This document shows positions 35,391 through 42,201 of a stretch of 64,000 bases of DNA, one piece after another (position 1 is the first letter of the stretch; every line of letters starts with the position of its first letter). Location of the stretch: NCBI GenBank assembly GCA_964215955.1, contig CAXPDR010000038.1, positions 124,001-188,000 of the forward strand, read 5' to 3'. Source of the stretch: GCA-2706205 sp964215955. Its GTDB lineage: Bacteria; Bdellovibrionota; Bacteriovoracia; Bacteriovoracales; Bacteriovoracaceae. The position numbers were made by a program, and so were the translations under genes. The notes under the pieces were generated by a model, which ran no database searches, was not told the DNA's origin, and saw only the letters and a program-made list of their open reading frames with translations.

Positions 35391-36146
35391 TTAATTCCTT
35401 CTTACTGGATATAAAAGTTTTTGCCAAAAATTCAGTTTTAATTGCACACCCATTTTATCTTCAATTGCATTTTTTTTCTGATAGGTTCCGTGAATTTTAT
35501 CCCAAAGATTTAAATTTGCTCCATAATTGTAAAATAGCCCTCGTCCATGATGAAAACTATGTTCAGCAGGGGTCATAATAAAAAAATAATCTGTGACAAT
35601 TTTATTAATTTTTTCATTTGTAATGACAAATCGAGAGTGCTTCCATAAATCTAGAGCACCTGAAAGAGCTGCACCAACTAAATAACCATATGGATTATCG
35701 AGTAAAAACAAAAACAACGCTCCCATTGGTAAATAAACCAAAAAAAATGAAGTCCAAATTGTATTTTTTGAAGTGGCAAAAACATCAAATTCCGTGACTG
35801 AATGATGAACTACATGAATATTAAAAAGCTTCTTAAAATGTAGAACTCTATGATTCCAATAGTAAAAATAATCAACAATAAAAAAGTTGATTATGAATCC
35901 TCCTATAAATCCTATAGATAAACTATTTTCAAATTGAGGTAAAAAAGATTTTACCCCCTGATAAATAATTCCAACTTGCAATAAAGGAATAATAGTTCCT
36001 TGTAAAGAAAGATTTGATAAATCTAGAACCCAATCTCCTAAGGACTTAGTACGATAAAACTTTCTTAATTTTTTATTATTAAGGCTGAGAAATAAGAGAA
36101 CAAAGAATGAGCTATAGATAATTAAATCGTTAAATCCAAAATTCAA
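35391..36146 (-). CDS. Fatty acid hydroxylase / sterol desaturase superfamily
   Basis: A 251-residue integral membrane di-iron hydroxylase. Eight-histidine motifs are present: NHRVLHF and HVVHHS in the middle, and HSFHHG near the C-terminus, separated by hydrophobic segments. Such enzymes hydroxylate or desaturate membrane lipids, sterols or fatty acids. Its start overlaps the Rieske gene upstream by 17 bp, so it is made together with it and with the ferredoxin. This supports a lipid substrate for the pathway. Confidence 0.88.
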   Translation of the reverse strand: MNFGFNDLIIYSSFFVLLFLSLNNKKLRKFYRTKSLGDWVLDLSNLSLQGTIIPLLQVGIIYQGVKSFLPQFENSLSIGFIGGFIINFFIVDYFYYWNHRVLHFKKLFNIHVVHHSVTEFDVFATSKNTIWTSFFLVYLPMGALFLFLLDNPYGYLVGAALSGALDLWKHSRFVITNEKINKIVTDYFFIMTPAEHSFHHGRGLFYNYGANLNLWDKIHGTYQKKNAIEDKMGVQLKLNFWQKLLYPVRRN

Positions 36147-37164
36147 AATCTACACTCCGTTCAGGCAGTAACCTAGGATCCTTACCTTTGGAAATCTCAT
36201 TTCTTATTGATTCAATAAAGACATGGACAATATCAGCTGAGCTATTGCTAAAGTTTTCCCCATATTTTTTTATCACTTCCATCTGAATATCTAAAACTTC
36301 AATATCTTGATCAATTACTGCTTGCCCTTGATAAGCAACAATAGGCCCCGCAAAAAAGTTCAACCATCCAAAGTTAAAAGTTAGATCAGTATAGACATGA
36401 GTTTCCGTATCTGTAACAGGTATACAATGAGATGAAATAAAAAAACTCTTTTTTCCAAATTGATATTCAACGCTAGTCATATTTGGGGCGAGAAATCTAT
36501 CGATATGGATAATGGGTGCTTTACTAGGATTCAAAAACCAAGAAAACCAGCCAAGATTATCCGTTTCATTTCTGTAATCCACTTCTACCATTCCATCTTT
36601 ACGAATTACCGTGGCATCAATTTTTTCATTCTTTGAAACTCTAAAGATATCAGGATGAACAAAAACGGTATGAGGAACATCTACATAGTTTTCTGCACAA
36701 TTGGTCACATTATTTTTAAATTTGTTAAAGAGCCTTATGGTTTTAAAACCTTTCTCACCATAATGAGGCATTCTATGTGGAGCAATATCGAAAGCCTCAT
36801 TTCTCTCAAGCCTAACATAGACAAAGCCATCTTGAATCATAGACTCGTACCTGTGAGCACATCGACTACTTATTTTCTTAAAATTCTTTCCTTCTGCTGG
36901 AATTTCACAAACTGTCCCATCTTTATCAAAAGTCCAACCATGATAGGGACACCTAAGAGTTCCATTTTTCACAGCACCAAGGGAAAGTTTAAAGTTACGA
37001 TGGGGGCACCTATCCCTTAGAACAGTGATTTCATTTGTTCCTGTTCGAAAAAGAACTAACCACTCATTAAGAATCATTCTTTGAATTGGCTTATCCTTAG
37101 GTACTTCCTTCTCTTCACAGGCCACATACCAAAAATTTTTATAGTTCAAATTATTTTCCGACAT
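36130..37164 (-). CDS. Rieske non-heme iron oxygenase, third copy (VanA/PaO-like)
   Basis: A 344-residue oxygenase of a different branch from the two other Rieske proteins. The cluster is bound by C53, H55 (RCPHRNF) and C72, H75 (RCPYHGW); the catalytic iron by D162, H165 and H170 (NYVDVPHTVFVH). The N-terminus WYVACEEKEVP and the CPYHGWTFDKDG block are those of vanillate demethylase, pheophorbide a oxygenase and aminopyrrolnitrin oxygenase groups. It overlaps the ferredoxin gene by 14 bp, which suggests that ferredoxin delivers its electrons. Confidence 0.92.
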   Translation of the reverse strand: MSENNLNYKNFWYVACEEKEVPKDKPIQRMILNEWLVLFRTGTNEITVLRDRCPHRNFKLSLGAVKNGTLRCPYHGWTFDKDGTVCEIPAEGKNFKKISSRCAHRYESMIQDGFVYVRLERNEAFDIAPHRMPHYGEKGFKTIRLFNKFKNNVTNCAENYVDVPHTVFVHPDIFRVSKNEKIDATVIRKDGMVEVDYRNETDNLGWFSWFLNPSKAPIIHIDRFLAPNMTSVEYQFGKKSFFISSHCIPVTDTETHVYTDLTFNFGWLNFFAGPIVAYQGQAVIDQDIEVLDIQMEVIKKYGENFSNSSADIVHVFIESIRNEISKGKDPRLLPERSVDFEFWI

Positions 37165-37450
37165 ATTTTAGTTTTGCATTCCCATTAAATTTAAGCTGGC
37201 AACCAAGACGAATATTTTCCCTTCCCTCACCATAAATTTCAATTATTTCATTTTCATCATCATCGGCCGGCGATAAATTATCAATACCTTCAATAACTTG
37301 AACACAACAAGTACCACACACTCCTGTTCGACACCCAAAAAGAACTGGGGAATTTGCAGCGGTTAAGACCTCGGAGAGATTTTGGCCATGAAGTAAATCA
37401 ACACTCATTAAATCGCCATTTGAGTTTTCGATATCAACTGTATAATTCAT
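37151..37450 (-). CDS. 2Fe-2S plant-type ferredoxin
   Basis: A 99-residue electron-transfer protein. The cluster ligands are C40, C45 and C48 (FGCRTGVCGTCCV) with the fourth, C84, in RLGCQLKF, the exact plant-type spacing. It overlaps the AurF-like gene by 17 bp and the Rieske gene by 14 bp, so it is the dedicated donor for one or both. A ferredoxin reductase is missing from the window and must be supplied from elsewhere. Confidence 0.94.
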   Translation of the reverse strand: MNYTVDIENSNGDLMSVDLLHGQNLSEVLTAANSPVLFGCRTGVCGTCCVQVIEGIDNLSPADDDENEIIEIYGEGRENIRLGCQLKFNGNAKLKYVGK

Positions 37451-38627
37451 AAAGCTTCTGCCTTTTAAATTTATTAAATTTTTTATGATTATCTTTCAAA
37501 TACCTATCAATTGTAACTTTATTCATTATTTCCATATCTCTGTTACTAGCATTTAAAAATTCTAATTCATTAACATACTGTTTATAAGACTCCCTAGCTT
37601 CTACATGAGTCTTATGAGCATATTGAACTCCAGCATTTTCAAAGCAAAAGCTTTTTTCCATAAGATTTATGGCCTCTTTATTTTCAAGCCCAAAAGCCCT
37701 AGAAGTTAACACATCATAAATTGATTTAAATAATGCCGGTTCGTACCAAAAAATCCCATTTACACATATATTGAAATTAGAGTGATCCTTTTGACAGCCT
37801 TTAATGGCCATATTAGTAACTAGTTTTTCAAATACAGTAGGCTTTTTTAACGACCTTACAACATCATGTCCTATAATTGTTGAACTATTAAAATGATAGG
37901 ACTCATCTAAGAAATGATGATAGCTTATTTTTGCCGGGATGGGAGCATTTTCTTGGTCTTCATGTTTCATATAATATTGACTAAGTTGATGCTGAACAAT
38001 TTTCCCCTTCAAAGTACGAAGCCCCCTTACTGTCAAATATTGAGAAGCAATAAATGCATTTGAAGATGATAGATAAGAGAAAAAGTGAAGTTGAAATTTT
38101 TTCCAAAAGTCTTTCAACTTATTACTGTCTGGAAAAATCATAGTCTGAGTAGCAAAATTTTTCATTGGATAAGTAAAAATTCTTTTTCCAAAAACTTTTT
38201 CTTCCACTTGTTCACTCACCTGTTTAAAGGCATTAATATGGGCTCGCTCTTGATAGGACTCAAAATCTAAAGTATCACAAACAATTCTAAAATCCTCCAT
38301 TCCATACAGACCTGCTGCTGCAGTTTGATTTAAAAAAATGGTTGCGATCTCTGCTGAAATAATTTGAGAATAATATCCAACCCAGTAGAGCTGATTTAAA
38401 AGAACTCTTTGGGATTTGGTGGCCTGATCCCAAATTGGTGTCCCGTATAACAAACTAAACTCTTCAGGGTTCCAATACTCATCCTTACAATCCTCAAAAA
38501 TAAATTGGTTAGCGAGTAGGTCTAACTCATCACCATTGTCTTGTTTTTTATTTCTTCGATTGTTAATTTCAAGTTTTTTGAATGTCTTTGTATCGTTCAG
38601 TAACGATATCTCTTTTTCGAATGCCAC
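37434..38627 (-). CDS. AurF-like di-iron oxygenase
   Basis: A 397-residue helical protein with the ligand pattern of AurF/p-aminobenzoate N-oxygenase-type enzymes: E93 (SAEIAT), E127-x2-H130 (QERAHINAF), a mid-helix region with H222 and E223 (KHEDQE), and D241-E242-x2-H245 (FLDESYHF). AurF oxidises an aryl amine to a nitro group; other members hydroxylate. The presence of a ferredoxin and a Rieske enzyme in the same operon suggests a multi-step oxidation. It is the first gene of a five-gene coupled operon (38627 down to 34724). Confidence 0.75.
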   Translation of the reverse strand: MAFEKEISLLNDTKTFKKLEINNRRNKKQDNGDELDLLANQFIFEDCKDEYWNPEEFSLLYGTPIWDQATKSQRVLLNQLYWVGYYSQIISAEIATIFLNQTAAAGLYGMEDFRIVCDTLDFESYQERAHINAFKQVSEQVEEKVFGKRIFTYPMKNFATQTMIFPDSNKLKDFWKKFQLHFFSYLSSSNAFIASQYLTVRGLRTLKGKIVQHQLSQYYMKHEDQENAPIPAKISYHHFLDESYHFNSSTIIGHDVVRSLKKPTVFEKLVTNMAIKGCQKDHSNFNICVNGIFWYEPALFKSIYDVLTSRAFGLENKEAINLMEKSFCFENAGVQYAHKTHVEARESYKQYVNELEFLNASNRDMEIMNKVTIDRYLKDNHKKFNKFKRQKLYELYS

Positions 38628-38809
38628 TTAATCCCCTCAAAATAGCTATACAATAGTCTAGAAAAGGGTTTAAACAATGACAAGGTGCCATTTTCCCCAT
38701 AAATACTTCCTTTGCGCACCATTCGGCGCATTAAGTACTTGAAATAGACTAAGTTTATTGGCCTTACGTTGCTTACAAGTTTGCAAAGAAAAATTCTAAG
38801 GAGAAAACA

Positions 38810-38926
38810 ATGCGTCAATTTTTACTTATGACACTTCTGTGTCTGACAACAAACCTTTCAACATTTGCAAATGATTCAAGTGAAGAATATTGTGAAAGAA
38901 ATCCCTACGCCTCAAGCTGCAGCTAA
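38810..38926 (+). CDS. Secreted 38-residue peptide
   Basis: A tiny gene with a good ribosome site (AAGGAG, seven bases before the ATG) and its own terminator just downstream. The product is a signal peptide of 20 residues, MRQFLLMTLLCLTTNLSTFA, followed by an 18-residue mature acidic peptide, NDSSEEYCERNPYASSCS, with two cysteines that could form a disulfide. No family is recognised. The rest of the 337-bp gap between 38628 and 38964 holds only its leader and terminator. Confidence 0.6.
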   Translation: MRQFLLMTLLCLTTNLSTFANDSSEEYCERNPYASSCS

Positions 38927-38935
38927 ATAATAATA

Positions 38936-38963
38936 GGCACTAATGTAATTTAGTGCCTTTTAA
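38936..38963 (+). terminator. Rho-independent terminator
   Basis: Stem GGCACTAA/TTAGTGCC with a six-base loop followed by a T-rich tract, ten bases after the stop of the 38-residue peptide gene. It may also end the convergent DUF4105 transcript. Confidence 0.8.
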
Positions 38964-38964
38964 T

Positions 38965-40962
38965 TTAATAGAATAAATACGGGCTAAAGTGATACCTATT
39001 ACCTAAGATAGAGCTTTTGATAACATTATTTTTTAAACTTTTGTTTCCATGTATAATGTTAGAAGTCAAAAAACGACTTAAATTAGAACTAGGAAGAATG
39101 GCCTTACTCTCCCCATAATTAGTAGTTATAAGAGTAAAGTCAGATTTTCTTATTCTAAAGTCACTCAATATTAATGAAAAGTTAGGGTCTTTATCTAATA
39201 ATTTTTTAAAATCATCTTTGTTTTTAATTTTATTAACACCAGTATTTGGATCATAAGCTCCAATATAATAAAATTCTTCATCTTCAGTTATTTCATTAAT
39301 TAAAATACTATGCCCAATGCTTTTATTCTCAACTTTAAAAAATATCATAGGTTTAATATTTAACTTTAATAGGTTTTTCATTGAATTGATTTCCTCATCA
39401 TCAATCGTTTTTTGAGAAAACCAACCTTTAAACTGGTTATAAAAATCAAATTCTTTTTTCTGCCTTTCAAAGATTATTTTTGCAAACTCTTCTTCATCTA
39501 AAGACTCTGTGAATGACCTAATGGAATCATACCCAGGAACAACAATCATTTCTCCTCGATATAGTTCTTTTACTAATTCAAAGTTCTTCTCTTTTGATAA
39601 TGGTTTTGCATTGGGTTCAAACAAAACTCTATTAAACAGTAAAGACTGCATTTCCACTAAAGCGTGGCACATGGCCATACCGTAAGAACCATTTTTGACA
39701 CTAAGAATATCATCATCTGTAAGATCTGCTTGAATGTCTAAAGGTTCTTTATCTAACATTAAGGTAAATAATACTTTATTTTTCCTTTCAACTTTAACAA
39801 TTTCAGCCTTTAAAAATGAGTCATGTAAAGTGAACCCAGATTGACTCATATTTTCTGGAATCGTATATGCAATGGTACTTCCTTTATACTTGAACACTCC
39901 CTGCTTGTATGAGAATGAATCTGAAAGTTCCAAATCAAACTCTTTGACTATTCTTTTATCTTCTTCTCTAACCTCAGCCTCAATTAGAAAAATAACTTTA
40001 TTGCCATTGTTAGATAATCTAATCGTCTTTAATTTTTGAAGTTTATCGTTACTTAATTGAACAGGCTCAATCGTAATAAATTTCATTTTAGATTTTTTTG
40101 AATTGAAATAACTCATCAAAAAACTCTGAGTTCCGAAACTTTCAAACTTTAACATTTTTATAGCAAATATATTAAGTTTAACTAAAAGTTTAGTTGGAAG
40201 AAGTGTTCTTAAATAATGAATTTTATAATATGCATGTAATCTGTCACTCAAAGAGTTAGATGTTAGCTGTTCTTCAATATTTTGCAAATAAAGCTGATAA
40301 GTGTCCTCTAAATTCAATTGTTTGGGAAAAGCTTTATTGAATAAGGCTTTTCTTCTGCCTTCAACAGATAGTTCTTTATAGGTAGCAATAACAAGATTTT
40401 TTTCTTTCAATAAATCAGGAATAAGAATTGGTACAACAGTTGAAAAACCTGAAAAATCAGGAATAATCTCTTTAAAAATATCGCTTACTAATTTTGCACA
40501 ATTAGAATAAAAAAATGAATAAGTCTGATCACTTTTCATTTTAATTTCGCTATTGATGCTGTCAATAACTTTATTTTTTTGTTCAATTGGTAAATCTAAT
40601 ACATATGTCGTTAGATCTCTATTTTGTTTAAAGTTATGTTCATCTTGTATTTTTTTAAATGAACGAATGACAGTTCGTACCCCATAATTTTCACCAATTC
40701 CAATTCCTCTAGCATAATCAATATCTCTCGCTTCAACATCAGCAACAAACTCAACTAACAAATCCTTCTCACTTGGCTTTTCACCAACCATAAAGTGAAG
40801 ATAAGCATGGCCGAATGTTGACTTTCCAATACCTTTACTTGCAGCAACGGTATAAGCAATCTTTTTAAAGTCATTTCCATTCAATTCAGATATTGAATAA
40901 GACTTAAAACTAAAAATACTTAAAAATACAAATGTGAAAATGTTTAAACTTTTCCAAGACAT
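38965..40962 (-). CDS. Secreted DUF4105-family protein with long C-terminal extension
   Basis: A 665-residue exported protein with signal peptide ending at SFKSYS. The N-terminal 200 residues fit DUF4105: KSTFGHAYLHF (H52) and YSFFYSNCAKLVSDIF, the His and Cys that suggest a cysteine-hydrolase-like fold. The remaining 450 residues form a beta-rich middle (SNNGNKVIFLIEAEVREEDKR) and an Asp/Glu-rich C-terminal region of unknown type. A second, smaller DUF4105 protein is at 46509-47651. Function not established; envelope role inferred. Confidence 0.7.
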   Translation of the reverse strand: MSWKSLNIFTFVFLSIFSFKSYSISELNGNDFKKIAYTVAASKGIGKSTFGHAYLHFMVGEKPSEKDLLVEFVADVEARDIDYARGIGIGENYGVRTVIRSFKKIQDEHNFKQNRDLTTYVLDLPIEQKNKVIDSINSEIKMKSDQTYSFFYSNCAKLVSDIFKEIIPDFSGFSTVVPILIPDLLKEKNLVIATYKELSVEGRRKALFNKAFPKQLNLEDTYQLYLQNIEEQLTSNSLSDRLHAYYKIHYLRTLLPTKLLVKLNIFAIKMLKFESFGTQSFLMSYFNSKKSKMKFITIEPVQLSNDKLQKLKTIRLSNNGNKVIFLIEAEVREEDKRIVKEFDLELSDSFSYKQGVFKYKGSTIAYTIPENMSQSGFTLHDSFLKAEIVKVERKNKVLFTLMLDKEPLDIQADLTDDDILSVKNGSYGMAMCHALVEMQSLLFNRVLFEPNAKPLSKEKNFELVKELYRGEMIVVPGYDSIRSFTESLDEEEFAKIIFERQKKEFDFYNQFKGWFSQKTIDDEEINSMKNLLKLNIKPMIFFKVENKSIGHSILINEITEDEEFYYIGAYDPNTGVNKIKNKDDFKKLLDKDPNFSLILSDFRIRKSDFTLITTNYGESKAILPSSNLSRFLTSNIIHGNKSLKNNVIKSSILGNRYHFSPYLFY

Positions 40963-41090
40963 ATATCTTCCTCATTAAATTATTAATACTTAATTTTACA
41001 GGAAAGAGATCTTAGTTTACATTTCTTTGAAATATATTCGGACCTAGAAAATGGGTGTATAAAGATTCGACAATTTTATGGATTTAAAGT

Positions 41091-41122
41091 TAAAAAGAGT
41101 CTGAGAGCTGAAGCTCCCAGAC
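41091..41122 (-). terminator. Rho-independent terminator after the small secreted trio
   Basis: On the minus strand a ten-base-pair stem GTCTGGGAGC/GCTCTCAGAC (one G-U pair) with loop TTCA is followed by TCTTTTT. It lies nine bases after the stop of the last of three tandem paralogues and ends their transcript. Confidence 0.85.
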
Positions 41123-41130
41123 ATTAATTA

Positions 41131-41379
41131 TTATAATAAGCTTTCAATATTTCCAACAGTTACGGCTTCTCCAGCTTCAAAAAGCTCAACAACTGCATCT
41201 TGGATTGATTCTGCATCTAATACCAAATAAGTTAAAGGTGAAGTCGTACTTGTCATGGCCTCAGAGTCAATTTGATCCGCGGAACAAATTCTATTACCAA
41301 CTAAACAGCTACCTTCTAGGGATACTGCACCAGCAAAAGTAGATGAAATAAGTAATGATATAAATAATACTTTTTTCAT
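41131..41379 (-). CDS. Small secreted paralogue C (internally deleted form)
   Basis: An 82-residue exported protein, third of a tandem trio. It has signal peptide MKKVLFISLLISSTFA, nearly identical to that of paralogue B, a cysteine-containing N-terminus and the shared TSTTSPLTYLVLDAESIQDA. It then jumps directly to VVELFEAGEAVTVGNIE, lacking the 36 residues present in both paralogues, an in-frame loss of 108 bases between the similar sequences around IQDA and IQNA. The reading frame, signal and ribosome site are intact, so it is probably expressed. Function unknown. Confidence 0.75.
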   Translation of the reverse strand: MKKVLFISLLISSTFAGAVSLEGSCLVGNRICSADQIDSEAMTSTTSPLTYLVLDAESIQDAVVELFEAGEAVTVGNIESLL

Positions 41380-41388
41380 TTCAGTCTC

Positions 41389-41745
41389 CTATAGTAACCC
41401 GTTAATGTTTTCAACTGTTACAGCTTCTCCAGCTTCAAAAAGCTCAACTACTGCATTTTGAATATGCTTTGGAGCTACTTCTAACTCATTTGCAACCGAG
41501 ATTGTTGTCTTCATATCTGACTCCTCATCAAATGCTTCTTGAACTAATAAAGCTCCAGTAACTTCAGCATCTTGGATTGATTCTGAATCTAATACTAAAT
41601 AAGTTAGCGGTGAAGTTGTACTTGAAAATTGATCAAGAGCTTTAGTATCACGACTGCAAGTACGACCGAAACATGTATCACCCATAATAGTAGCATTAGC
41701 AAAAGTAGATGAAATAAGTAATGATATAAATAATAATTTTTTCAT
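41389..41745 (-). CDS. Small secreted paralogue B, unknown function
   Basis: A 118-residue exported protein, second of the trio, with signal peptide MKKLLFISLLISSTFANA and a mature N-terminus with two cysteines (GDTCFGRTCSRD) that likely pair. The C-terminal 70 residues are almost identical to paralogue A (EVTGALLVQEAFDEESDMK to the end EAGEAVTVENINGLL). The body is acidic and helical. It lies nine bases from each neighbour, so all three are co-transcribed. No family recognised. Confidence 0.75.
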   Translation of the reverse strand: MKKLLFISLLISSTFANATIMGDTCFGRTCSRDTKALDQFSSTTSPLTYLVLDSESIQDAEVTGALLVQEAFDEESDMKTTISVANELEVAPKHIQNAVVELFEAGEAVTVENINGLL

Positions 41746-41754
41746 TTCAGTCTC

Positions 41755-42111
41755 CTAAAGTAATCCGTTAATGTTTTCAACTGTTACAGCTTCTCCAGCT
41801 TCAAAAAGCTCAATTACTGCATTTTGAATATGCTTTGGAGCAACTTCTAACACATTTGCAACCGAGATTGTTGTCTTCATATCTGACTCCTCATCAAATG
41901 CTTCTTGAACTAATAAAGCTCCAGTAACTTCAGCGTCTTGAATTGTTTCTGAATCCATTGCTAAATAAGTTAATGGTGAAGTTATACTTGAAATCTCTTC
42001 AAATCCTCTTCCGACTGCATCACAAGATCTTGAGTGACAAGTTTCTCCAGCAAGGAAGGCATATGAGTTAATTGATAATAATACAAAAGCAAGCGTAGTT
42101 AATTTCTTCAT
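41755..42111 (-). CDS. Small secreted paralogue A, unknown function
   Basis: A 118-residue exported protein, first of the trio, with signal peptide MKKLTTLAFVLLSINSYA and cysteine pair GETCHSRSC. Signal peptide and N-terminus differ from B, while the C-terminal 70 residues are nearly the same, as expected from duplication with a diverging exposed N-terminus. It has a good ribosome site (AGGAGAAAATC then ATG) and carries the promoter-side leader of the operon. Function unknown. Confidence 0.75.
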   Translation of the reverse strand: MKKLTTLAFVLLSINSYAFLAGETCHSRSCDAVGRGFEEISSITSPLTYLAMDSETIQDAEVTGALLVQEAFDEESDMKTTISVANVLEVAPKHIQNAVIELFEAGEAVTVENINGLL

Positions 42112-42201
42112 GATTTTCTCCTAGTTTTAAAGTGGAGATTATCTACAGCAGAAACCAATGCGACGCAATAAAAAACGAAAAAGAATGTAAAACTTACAAA
42201 A

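Noticed and set aside
36655..37020. Open frame of 121 codons antisense to the third Rieske gene
   Set aside because: Lies fully within an intact oxygenase gene and has no start context.
23138..38627. Classical polyketide or non-ribosomal peptide cluster
   Set aside because: No ketosynthase, acyl carrier, condensation or large adenylation domain is present; only tailoring, amide-forming and transport genes.
41131..41379. Reading the short paralogue as a pseudogene
   Set aside because: Frame, signal peptide and ribosome site are intact and the deletion is in phase, so I keep it as a gene.
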